A stretch of DNA of 5,820 bases from an uncultured Lachnospiraceae bacterium (GTDB taxonomy: Bacteria; Bacillota; Clostridia; Lachnospirales; Lachnospiraceae). Positions 1 through 5,820 of this stretch are shown here, piece by piece. The notes beneath the pieces are model-generated. The model was not told where the DNA came from. It searched no databases and worked only from the letters and a program-made list of their open reading frames with translations. The position numbers were made by a program, and so were the translations under genes. The stretch is from NCBI GenBank assembly GCA_946413945.1, contig CAMKMR010000127.1:1-5820 (forward strand), given 5' to 3'. Every line of letters begins with the position of its first letter. Positions within the stretch are counted from its first letter, which is position 1.

Positions 1-1
1 A

Positions 2-49
2 AAACCTCAGAAAACAACTCTTCCTAAAGAAATGGAGGCACTAGTATGA
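2..49 (+). CDS. 3' end of an upstream operon gene (partial, identity unknown)
   Basis: The reading frame starting at base 2 stays open to a TGA at 47-49 and overlaps the ATG of the next gene (46-48) as ATGA. It gives a 15-residue tail ending in PKEMEALV. The same ATGA arrangement joins the next two genes at 1704-1707, so this frame is preferred over the two others, which stop at 25-27 and 42-44. By analogy with known III-D loci the gene could be cas10 or a single-domain cas7 (csm3-like), but fifteen residues cannot decide this. The choice of frame is inference. Confidence 0.4.
   Translation, partial: KPQKTTLPKEMEALV
34..38 (+). promoter_or_regulatory. Ribosome binding site for csx10
   Basis: GGAGG lies 7 nt before the ATG at 46, close to the ideal distance, and fixes that ATG as the start. 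The site sits inside the proposed end of the upstream gene, as expected for translationally coupled genes. Confidence 0.8.
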
Positions 50-1707
50 AACAGTATGTATTAAATCTTAAAGCTTTAGATCAGCTGGTGCTTACAGACG
101 GTTCCTCTGAGGGAATGTCTCATCAGACTCTGGATTATATTCCGGGAAACATGCTCTTAGGAGCATTTGTAAATCTCTGGAAACAGCTGCATAAAGGGGA
201 GCAGACCGATGGCAATCCTGAATTTGAAGATCTGTTCTTAAACGGAACAGTTAAATGGGGAAATGCCTGCCCTATGGTCGGCGACAGAACTTCTGTGCCT
301 CTGCCATTATCCTTCCAGAAAATTAAAAACTACTCAGGGCTTCCTTATTACGGTGATGAGGATGCTTCTAACTGCCGAGTCTTTAACATCCTGCAGCTGA
401 ATGCTGAGGATAAGATTAAGGATAGTGCTCCTGCTGAATGGGGATTAGGCAAAGATGAGGTAATCAAGCCTAAGAAGCTTGATAGAACCTTTATAGATCC
501 GGAATCATTCTGTCAGACTGCTGTATCTCATCAGTGGAATACACATGTGGCTATGGATAAACGAATGGCTGCAGAACATCAGCTGTTTGGCTACAGTTCA
601 GTAAGTGCCGGAGTAAAATTCAGCTCTACAGTTATCTGCTGTAAAGATGAAAGAGCTGCAGGCTTAAAGCAGCTTTTAGCAGCTGCAGACAGACTGAGAG
701 TTGGTCATTCCCGTAGTGCTGGCTATGGTAATGTTTCCTGTGTATTAAAGGGTGAACAGGATTTTGTAGAACAAAAGCTTTCATCTGATACCAATATACA
801 CAATGTCTTTTTACTTTCTCATTACACTCCTGCCTTAAGCTGGCTTTCTCCACTTGAAGGACTGAAGGAGGATTTAAAGAAATATTTTGGGGATGATAAC
901 CTTGAAATCGTAGAGAACAAACTAAGCTGCGGCTATACCGATGTTGCTGGCTTTAACAGTATGCAGAAACTTCCTAGAAGAACCCGCAGATGCATAAGTG
1001 CCGGCAGTATTATTCAGGTTAAAACCAGCTCAACATCATGCAAGAGCATCTGTGCCCTGGGAGCTTTCACTGCTGAAGGCTTTGGCAGATTCGAAATTGA
1101 TCCGAAGGTACTGGCAGATAAATTCCCTCGCCCTAAGCCATTAGCTTTGCAGCAGGATAAAAAGGCTGAAAATATAAAGCAGGATCCTGCTGTTAATATG
1201 CTGGTAAAAGCGGTTACCCATCGTACCTTAAACAGACTTGCACAGCAGAAGGCGATAGAGTTTGTTTCATCTGAGAATATGCAGAAATTCATCAATGAGA
1301 GTCCTAACATGATGAAGATAGGACCAAAGGCATCACAGAGAGGAAATCTCAGAATGCTTCTGGTCTCAAAACCTTCATCAAAATGGCGTGAGTGGTTTGA
1401 TAATCTCCTGAAGAAAGATGCCAAGCTGCCAGTAGTAAAACAATGGAAGAACTCTTATGCAAAATGGAAGGGCTCAACTGCAAATCTTGATGTGATCATG
1501 AAAGATCTGCTTGATCCGGAATTCTTCCGCTCATATGGAACAGTAAATATCTCTGAGATAAAAGAGTCATGCCTTGCCACGAATATAGACAGTGAACTTA
1601 ACTACTTCTATGAAGAGTTCCAGAAGCTCTCTCTTTTAGAGCTATTAAAGCAGTGGGATAAGGCTTCACGTAAGACTACAGAGAAACAATCAGGAGAAAC
1701 AAAATGA
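46..1707 (+). CDS. csx10: Csx10, Cas5-like RAMP subunit of a type III-D CRISPR effector
   Basis: Csx10 is the Cas5-group RAMP protein of subtype III-D, expected to bind the 5' handle of the crRNA and cap the backbone near Cas10. Seen in the sequence: a first RAMP domain at about residues 1-235, with the family signature TLDYIPGNMLLGAF at 28-41, the stretch HVAMDKRMAAEHQLFGYSS at 167-185 and the Gly-rich loop LRVGHSRSAGYGNV at 217-230. A second, shorter RAMP-like part runs from about 250 to 355 and ends in GAFTAEGFGRFEI (339-351). Residues 375-545 look mostly helical and contain GPKASQRGNLR (426-436). At 553 residues it seems long for a single Cas5-like protein, and the helical tail accounts for the excess. 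The start is set by GGAGG 7 nt upstream, and the stop overlaps the next start by 4 nt. A Csm5/Cmr-type RAMP is the alternative, but the YIPG motif and the neighbours favour Csx10. Confidence 0.85.
   Translation: MKQYVLNLKALDQLVLTDGSSEGMSHQTLDYIPGNMLLGAFVNLWKQLHKGEQTDGNPEFEDLFLNGTVKWGNACPMVGDRTSVPLPLSFQKIKNYSGLPYYGDEDASNCRVFNILQLNAEDKIKDSAPAEWGLGKDEVIKPKKLDRTFIDPESFCQTAVSHQWNTHVAMDKRMAAEHQLFGYSSVSAGVKFSSTVICCKDERAAGLKQLLAAADRLRVGHSRSAGYGNVSCVLKGEQDFVEQKLSSDTNIHNVFLLSHYTPALSWLSPLEGLKEDLKKYFGDDNLEIVENKLSCGYTDVAGFNSMQKLPRRTRRCISAGSIIQVKTSSTSCKSICALGAFTAEGFGRFEIDPKVLADKFPRPKPLALQQDKKAENIKQDPAVNMLVKAVTHRTLNRLAQQKAIEFVSSENMQKFINESPNMMKIGPKASQRGNLRMLLVSKPSSKWREWFDNLLKKDAKLPVVKQWKNSYAKWKGSTANLDVIMKDLLDPEFFRSYGTVNISEIKESCLATNIDSELNYFYEEFQKLSLLELLKQWDKASRKTTEKQSGETK
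1692..1696 (+). promoter_or_regulatory. Ribosome binding site for the tandem Cas7 gene
   Basis: AGGAG lies 7 nt before the ATG at 1704, inside the last codons of csx10. With the ATGA stop/start overlap it implies coupled translation of the two subunits. Confidence 0.8.
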
Positions 1708-3134
1708 TTATCACCAGATTTATTCTCGAAACATTAACTCCTTTACATTGTGGAGGCGGTGATGATCCTGTTTTTGATCAGATTGTCACCAGAGATGCAT
1801 TTGGATTCTGGCGTATACCAGGCTCATCTGTAGCAGGTATTCTCAGAAATTATCTGAAGAAGAGTGCTCCTGAGCTTGAGAATGTTCTTTTCGGATATGC
1901 ATCAACTTCTTCTAAAGAAACCAATAAAGATAACAAAGCCTCCATTGTATGGTGTATGGATGCCTATCAGCTCGATTTTGACATGAAGCTTGCATACTGC
2001 AAGCAGCTCAATGGAGAGAATGTCAGTGCCCTAGGACCATTTGTACGTGATCATGTAAATATTGATTTTAATACCTCTACAGCAAAAGAAGGAGGTAAAT
2101 ATGATGAGGAAATCATCCCTCCTGGAACCCGTTTCTTTCTGGAGCTGCGACTTGACGGATGGGAGAAAGATCTTACCGATGATGAAAAGCAGGCTTTCAT
2201 AAAGCTTTGCAGTGCTGTTGCCAATGGTGAAGTATCATTTGGCGGCAAGAAGGTTAGTGGTTATGGCAGGTTCAGCTGTAACTTCAAATCCGGCAATCCA
2301 TCTTTTATCTGCATGGAATATGATCTGAAGAAGGCAAATGAACTTGAGGCTTATCTGAATATTCCAAAAGCTCCATCTCTATCATTAAAGGATGGCACCA
2401 GAATCAGCCTTGAAAAGAATTCTCCTGTATATCCTGCATCAGACATAAACTTTGATCTGGAGCTTCCTCTGGAGACAGATGGTCCTGTCATGGTCGGAGG
2501 CACCAACCTGAAAGAGCAGGATCAGGAAGTTGATATGGTCTGTCTGACTACTCCTTACCTGGATTATGAAGGACAGCAGAAAATCAATTACTGCTATACC
2601 TTACCAGGCTCCTCTTTCCGTGGTGTACTGCGTCATGGAGTCTATAAGGTAGCCAAAGCTCTGAAACTTGATGCACAAAAGGAAGTTGATGAGCTGTTTG
2701 GATTCATCAATGGCAAGGAAAAGAAAGCCGCCAGCGGAAAGGTACAGATTGAGGATATCTATCTGAAGCAGGCAAGAGCATTACGCCTACAGCACGTAGC
2801 CATCGACAGATTCACCGGAGGTGCATTGGATAGTGCTCTGTTTGATGAAAAACCTGTTTTCTCATCCGGTCTTAAGCTTCCATTAAAACTTAAGGTAACC
2901 GGTATCACAAAGAATCAGGCAAAACTGCTATGTCATACACTGCTAGATCTTTGCACAGGCATGCTGCCTGTTGGAGGTGGTACCAACCGAGGCAACGGAA
3001 GTCTGAAGATAACAGGCCTGGACTCTGGATTAGAAAAGGCTTTATCAGCCTCTGAACTGAAGTTTACAGGAGCCTGGGATGGACAGGATTTATCCGCTTC
3101 TGGCTTTGTAGATTTCCTCAAAAAGTTAGACTGA
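1704..3134 (+). CDS. Tandem Cas7 (Csm3-like) RAMP protein, two Cas7 domains (Cas7-2x type)
   Basis: This is a backbone subunit predicted to bind crRNA and cut target RNA. The protein holds two complete Cas7 domains. Domain 1 (about 1-215) has GGGDD (17-21), a candidate catalytic Asp at D25, IPGSSVAGILR (38-48), a VRDHVNID element (114-121) and the Gly-rich loop FGGKKVSGYGRF (179-190). Domain 2 (about 245-440) repeats the plan: GG at 265-266, D277 in VDMVCLTT, LPGSSFRGVLR (300-310), HVAIDRFTGGA (364-374) and VGGGTNRGNGS (423-433). In Csm3 an Asp about 14 residues before the PGSS motif makes the RNA cut. D25 sits at that distance, and D277 is the counterpart in domain 2 with a longer linker. 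Two-domain Cas7 proteins are typical of III-D and were probably forerunners of the III-E fusion. It overlaps csx10 by 4 nt. The domain calls are firm; the catalytic roles are inferred. Confidence 0.88.
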   Translation: MIITRFILETLTPLHCGGGDDPVFDQIVTRDAFGFWRIPGSSVAGILRNYLKKSAPELENVLFGYASTSSKETNKDNKASIVWCMDAYQLDFDMKLAYCKQLNGENVSALGPFVRDHVNIDFNTSTAKEGGKYDEEIIPPGTRFFLELRLDGWEKDLTDDEKQAFIKLCSAVANGEVSFGGKKVSGYGRFSCNFKSGNPSFICMEYDLKKANELEAYLNIPKAPSLSLKDGTRISLEKNSPVYPASDINFDLELPLETDGPVMVGGTNLKEQDQEVDMVCLTTPYLDYEGQQKINYCYTLPGSSFRGVLRHGVYKVAKALKLDAQKEVDELFGFINGKEKKAASGKVQIEDIYLKQARALRLQHVAIDRFTGGALDSALFDEKPVFSSGLKLPLKLKVTGITKNQAKLLCHTLLDLCTGMLPVGGGTNRGNGSLKITGLDSGLEKALSASELKFTGAWDGQDLSASGFVDFLKKLD

Positions 3135-3136
3135 AC

Positions 3137-3142
3137 AGGGGA
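3137..3142 (+). promoter_or_regulatory. Ribosome binding site for the csx19-like gene
   Basis: AGGGGA lies 8 nt before the ATG at 3151, in the 16-nt gap after the tandem Cas7 gene. It supports that start and separate ribosome loading on this small gene. Confidence 0.65.
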
Positions 3143-3150
3143 TAACTAGA

Positions 3151-3609
3151 ATGACAACTGTAAATTATTTTGTGGGCATTACAAAAATCTCTTCCCCACA
3201 GGATGCTATTTTGAAATTCTCTGAACTGGGGACAGATAACCCCGTATGGTTTCTGCTTGAGAGATATTCAGGCTATCAGGTAGATGAACTCTCGAAACTG
3301 CCATCTGACTGGGCACGTGATCTGGTAAGTCTAACCGTATGCACAGAGAACTGGGAAGTTAGAGTTGAAAAAGAAGATCCTGTCGCACAGGAGCTTACAA
3401 TGCGAGTAATCGCAGATGAGGTCTCCGATGCAAACTGTCAGGGACGCTGCAGAGACTTCAGTTATCTGACTAACTACACTAAAGCCATACCTCAGCTTCA
3501 GGATCAGAAGCTTTCAAAACTGCTGTATAGAGAATACTTCACAGATGATCCATCATCAGGTATGCCTTTACTAAAACACTCAAGATTATGTGGCTTTGCA
3601 AAGGAGTAA
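3151..3609 (+). CDS. csx19: Csx19-like type III-D CRISPR-associated protein
   Basis: This is a small protein of 152 residues with no signal peptide, no membrane segment and no RAMP Gly-rich loop or PGSS motif. The call to Csx19 (TIGR03984 type) rests on size, on its place between a tandem Cas7 gene and a TIGR03986-type gene, and on general pattern: a central PVWFLLERYSGYQV stretch (31-44), a strand-rich ENWEVRVEK region followed by LTMRVIADE (66-90), and a C-terminal YREYFTDDPSSGMPLLKHSR (126-145), which resembles the Y-x-D-x-x-tG-x-x-x-x-x-SR ending I associate with the family. Csx19 is a structural subunit of III-D complexes with no known catalytic motif. The ATG at 3151 has AGGGGA 8 nt upstream. 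The last codons (AAG GAG TAA) also serve as the Shine-Dalgarno of the next gene. The sequence match alone is weak, so context carries much of the call. Confidence 0.7.
   Translation: MTTVNYFVGITKISSPQDAILKFSELGTDNPVWFLLERYSGYQVDELSKLPSDWARDLVSLTVCTENWEVRVEKEDPVAQELTMRVIADEVSDANCQGRCRDFSYLTNYTKAIPQLQDQKLSKLLYREYFTDDPSSGMPLLKHSRLCGFAKE
3601..3606 (+). promoter_or_regulatory. Ribosome binding site that decides the start of the insertion-bearing Cas7 gene
   Basis: AAGGAG lies 8 nt before the ATG at 3615. An earlier in-frame ATG at 3588 lies upstream of this site, has no good Shine-Dalgarno of its own and would add only nine poorly conserved-looking residues (MWLCKGVIN), so 3615 is the preferred start. 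Confidence 0.8.
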
Positions 3610-3614
3610 TCAAC

Positions 3615-5330
3615 ATGGGATATATCAACAATAAGGGCCACGGCGGATATCAGAGGAATGGTAATCCTGCAAGGGATGTGGATGACAAGATTGCAACAGC
3701 ACCTTATAACTTTGTAAGCCTGCCTTACGAGGGTGATGATCCAAAAACCTATAAAACACTTTCAACAAAAGCAGTAAGTGATGAAGGCAAAGATCTGTAT
3801 TCAGGAACAATTACCTGTACGCTAAAAGCTCTTACTCCAATCATGGTAGCAGGACCTTCTGATCGCAACGAGAAGAATGGTGTCAGAAAATTTCTTGAAG
3901 TTGATAATCAAAAGATTATTCAGGGATCTTCAATTAAAGGAATGTTTCGAAGCTATATTGAGGCTTTTTCATGTTCAGTTATGCATCCTGTAATTGATTC
4001 CTATATCTACTGGCGTAACGTAACAGGAAAAGGGTCTGGAGTTTATAAAGACTCATTCGAAGAGGATCCTACAGGTGGATTCCTGAAAAAAGCTGGAGCC
4101 AGATATAAATTCTATAAGGCCAAGAAAATTACCAGATTGCCAGAATACGATAAGGATTCTTATCGTACCGGAAGAATCGCCAAAAAGAATCAGGGCTATT
4201 ATTTTGGAGAACCTTCCGGTGAGGGAGAATTTCTAGATGACGAAATCGTTAATCGTTTTCTGAATGAAGTGAATTCAAATACATCTCAGAAAGATATCTG
4301 GAGAAAAGAGAAAGAGAAACTGGATAGGAACGAGTTCGCCAGAGTTTTCTGTATCTATTACAAAGACGGAGAAAGAAAAGGTCAGGTAAAAGAGCTCGGT
4401 GTAGCCAGATACCTGAGAATTCCTTATCCACAGACTCCAGCTCAAATGGCAGGGGAGTTTAACAGTGACGATTTCTGTGCACAGCTCTTTGGCTATGTTG
4501 ACGCTAAGAACAAGAATCAGAAAGCAAAAAAAGGAAAGCTGTCTTTCTCAGAATGCCGCCTGAATAATGCAAAAGAGTTAGGTGTTAAGAGTCTGATTCT
4601 TGGAGGGCCACATCCTACCTGTGTTCAGCACTATGTAGATCAGTGGGTAGATGAAGGCAACGTTCCATCCAGATATAAAAAGAAAAATGATGCCGATCAG
4701 CTAGAGGCATATCAAAAAGGAAACGCTCTTCGTGGTCGCAAATTCTACTGGCATCGTAAAACCCAGCTGCAGAACACTAATACAGAAAATAAGGATGTTG
4801 TAACCAACTTTATTCCTGTTGATAAAGGAGCTGAGGGAACTTTCAGAATTACGCTGAATTCCGTAAACGAATTTGAATTAGGAGCAATTCTTGAGTTACT
4901 GAATCTACCTGATAACAGTGCCTGCAAGATGGGTATGGCAAAACCTTATGGCTATGGATCAGTAAAGATTACCGTTCAGAAGTTTGATCTGCAGAAGGAT
5001 AGTTCCCGTTACAACAGTATTACTCAAAGACTTTCTAATACAGATAATTCAATATCTGAAAAGGATAGAGAAAATCTTATTGATAACTTTGAAAAGTATG
5101 TCTGTGAAAGCATTTATCCTGGTGAAGGTTATTCTTATGAAGAAATACAGTCTATAGCTGATCTTCGTGAAATGATGCTGATACAGGATGGCAGCTGCAA
5201 CCGTCTTGAGAATTCTGACTGGGCACAGCGAACCGCTTATATGGCATCACCTACAGACAAGAACGCACAGCCATCGTTCAGACACAAGAAGATTCTGCCT
5301 TATCCGGATCATGTAAAAAAATATAAATAA
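3615..5330 (+). CDS. TIGR03986-type CRISPR-associated RAMP protein (Cas7 with large insertion)
   Basis: This is a backbone subunit of a III-D effector, predicted to bind the crRNA toward its 3' end. Numbering is from the ATG at 3615 (571 residues). The N-terminal APYNFVSLP (29-37) and GRKFYWHRK (374-382) are hallmarks I associate with the TIGR03986 family. Cas7 elements are TPIMVAGP (74-81), IIQGSSIKGMFR (101-112), QLFGYVD (290-296), KGKLSFSECRL (307-317) and the Gly-rich loop MGMAKPYGYGSVKI (439-452). Between the GSS helix and the LFG element lies an insertion of about 170 residues (119-288), rich in Lys, Arg and Tyr, which includes GVARYLRIPY. No Asp sits about 14 residues before the GSS motif, so target cutting by this subunit is doubtful. 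The start is 5 nt after the csx19-like stop. The gene is intact and the last of the operon. The family call is strong; position in the complex is inferred from III-D and III-E relatives. Confidence 0.85.
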   Translation: MGYINNKGHGGYQRNGNPARDVDDKIATAPYNFVSLPYEGDDPKTYKTLSTKAVSDEGKDLYSGTITCTLKALTPIMVAGPSDRNEKNGVRKFLEVDNQKIIQGSSIKGMFRSYIEAFSCSVMHPVIDSYIYWRNVTGKGSGVYKDSFEEDPTGGFLKKAGARYKFYKAKKITRLPEYDKDSYRTGRIAKKNQGYYFGEPSGEGEFLDDEIVNRFLNEVNSNTSQKDIWRKEKEKLDRNEFARVFCIYYKDGERKGQVKELGVARYLRIPYPQTPAQMAGEFNSDDFCAQLFGYVDAKNKNQKAKKGKLSFSECRLNNAKELGVKSLILGGPHPTCVQHYVDQWVDEGNVPSRYKKKNDADQLEAYQKGNALRGRKFYWHRKTQLQNTNTENKDVVTNFIPVDKGAEGTFRITLNSVNEFELGAILELLNLPDNSACKMGMAKPYGYGSVKITVQKFDLQKDSSRYNSITQRLSNTDNSISEKDRENLIDNFEKYVCESIYPGEGYSYEEIQSIADLREMMLIQDGSCNRLENSDWAQRTAYMASPTDKNAQPSFRHKKILPYPDHVKKYK

Positions 5331-5412
5331 GGATAAGGGTGAAAGACAAAAACTCATTTGATTTAGAACCAGCTTCAGATATTGAAGCTGGATAAGAAAG
5401 GAGTAAACGTCC
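5331..5412 (+). other. Short 3' untranslated stretch between the last gene and the terminator
   Basis: This stretch holds a perfect 9-bp hairpin, a possible 18-codon reading frame from GTG (5339-5395) and a good Shine-Dalgarno-like AAAGGAG at 5397-5403 with no start codon in range. The mini-ORF has only a weak AAGG 6 nt upstream and no recognisable product. It may be a trimmed remnant of a further gene or a plain 3' UTR. Confidence 0.4.
5369..5391 (+). other. Perfect inverted repeat (hairpin) after the last cas gene
   Basis: CCAGCTTCA (5369-5377) and TGAAGCTGG (5383-5391) pair over 9 bp with a 5-nt loop, GATAT. No T-run follows, so it is not a classical intrinsic terminator by itself. It may protect the mRNA 3' end or assist the terminator 20 nt further on. 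It occurs once in the window, so it is not a CRISPR repeat unit here. Confidence 0.6.
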
Positions 5413-5446
5413 AAAAAGATATCCCTTAATCGGGCTTATCTTTTTT
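5413..5446 (+). terminator. Intrinsic terminator of the cas operon
   Basis: AAAAAGATA (5413-5421) pairs with TATCTTTTT (5437-5445), and the stem continues across a small internal loop with CCC (5423-5425) and GGG (5432-5434), closed by a 6-nt loop. A run of six T (5441-5446) ends it. The A-run on the left arm could make it work for the opposite strand too. It lies about 80 nt past the last gene and closes the operon. Confidence 0.75.
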
Positions 5447-5820
5447 ATGATGACTTGTTTTGCGTATGATCTCTTTCTTTTTCTTTAATCTGGTGTAACT
5501 GGTATCTTCAGTGTCATTTCCTTTTAAAGAAGTAATAAGGGGATCAGCTAAATAAGGACAAAATGAGTGAAAGTTTCTGTTTAATAGAGGCAGTAATAAA
5601 AATAGCATAATCATATCCTCACATTTAAATAAAAGATATTTATATAAAAGCAAGAGCGATGCCAAATCACATTACTTATTGATTTATAAGGGTTACCGAT
5701 TTTATTGGGTATCTATAATTATCCTTTTTTGATAATGTTTTATGGATTTATATAAATAATGGTAAAAAATATAAGATTTCGAATTCCAAATCATCCGCAA
5801 ATTTCGTTAAGAAAGAAAAG
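5447..5820. other. AT-rich region without a supported gene
   Basis: After the terminator the base composition turns markedly AT-rich and no convincing coding frame is present on either strand. Only short frames occur, such as 15 codons at 5563-5610. No direct repeats of CRISPR type, tRNA or insertion-sequence ends were seen. Promoter-like elements face right near 5729-5756. The region could be a CRISPR leader or the upstream region of another gene beyond 5820; the window does not show which. Confidence 0.6.
5729..5756 (+). promoter_or_regulatory. Putative sigma70-type promoter facing out of the window
   Basis: TTGATA (5729-5734) and TATAAA (5751-5756), each one base off consensus, are spaced by 16 bp. 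A transcript would start near 5763 and run right, out of the window. In such AT-rich DNA chance matches are common, so this is tentative. A TATAAT at 5714-5719 has no good -35 partner. Confidence 0.35.

Noticed and set aside
865..871. AAGGAGG inside csx10 as a possible internal ribosome site
   Set aside because: The next ATG is about 20 nt away, too far for initiation, and the bases code for Lys-Glu-Asp in the Csx10 frame.
1014..1424. Minus-strand frame of 136 codons antisense to csx10
   Set aside because: It is a shadow of the well-supported csx10 gene, with no ribosome site or recognisable domain. The other minus-strand frames inside the cas genes are rejected likewise.
2089..2202. Very strong AAGGAGGT (2089-2096) 4 nt before ATG 2101, opening a 33-codon frame inside the tandem Cas7 gene
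   Set aside because: The frame is +1 to the Cas7 protein and gives no sensible product. The Shine-Dalgarno-like bases are explained by the codons for Lys-Glu-Gly-Gly-Lys in the Cas7 protein.
3588..3614. Earlier ATG for the last gene, adding MWLCKGVIN and overlapping the csx19-like gene by 22 nt
   Set aside because: The strong AAGGAG at 3601-3606 is 8 nt before the ATG at 3615 and lies downstream of 3588; the added residues do not look like part of the family.
5369..5391. Perfect inverted repeat considered as a CRISPR repeat or as the main terminator
   Set aside because: It occurs once with no spaced copies, and no T-run follows. The hairpin at 5413-5446 is the better terminator.
5563..5610. 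Frame of 15 codons (MSESFCLIEAVIKIA) with AAGGA 4 nt upstream
   Set aside because: It is too short and the spacing is poor; such frames are expected by chance in AT-rich DNA.
5426..5665. Minus-strand frame of 79 codons with a hydrophobic start, with a shorter version from an ATG after GAGG
   Set aside because: Its first codon is TTG, its stop falls within the loop of the operon terminator, and the Lys-rich tail is the complement of T-rich DNA. Low-complexity composition explains both ends.

Overview
The window is the 3' part of a type III CRISPR-Cas effector operon, best matched to subtype III-D. All real genes are on the + strand. Codon use (frequent AGA for Arg, CAG for Gln, a mix of CTG and TTA/CTT for Leu), moderate GC in the genes, strong GGAGG-type Shine-Dalgarno sites and a hairpin/T-run terminator indicate a mesophilic bacterium. 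A gut-type anaerobe such as a Succinivibrionaceae member is one guess from codon style, but the window has no taxonomic marker.

Layout: (1) bases 2-49, the likely tail of an upstream operon gene, ending in an ATGA overlap; (2) 46-1707, a 553-aa Csx10 (Cas5-like) protein with a long C-terminal helical region; (3) 1704-3134, a 476-aa protein with two Cas7/Csm3 domains in tandem (Cas7-2x type), overlapping csx10 by 4 nt; (4) 3151-3609, a 152-aa Csx19-like protein; (5) 3615-5330, a 571-aa RAMP protein of the TIGR03986 type, a Cas7 fold interrupted by a large insertion; (6) 5331-5820, a gene-poor tail with a hairpin, a good intrinsic terminator at 5413-5446, then AT-rich DNA with a promoter-like element pointing out of the window.

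Inferred joint function: these proteins would form the crRNA-bound backbone of a III-D complex. Csx10 would cap the 5' handle of the crRNA. The two domains of the tandem Cas7 would supply target-RNA cleavage sites, and each has an Asp in the expected place. The insertion-bearing Cas7 would lie nearer the crRNA 3' end and lacks an Asp at that place. Csx19 would be an accessory structural subunit. Cas10, a further Cas7, Cas6, adaptation genes, an ancillary nuclease and the CRISPR array are not in the window and would have to lie outside it. No CRISPR repeats, tRNA, rRNA or insertion sequences were seen.
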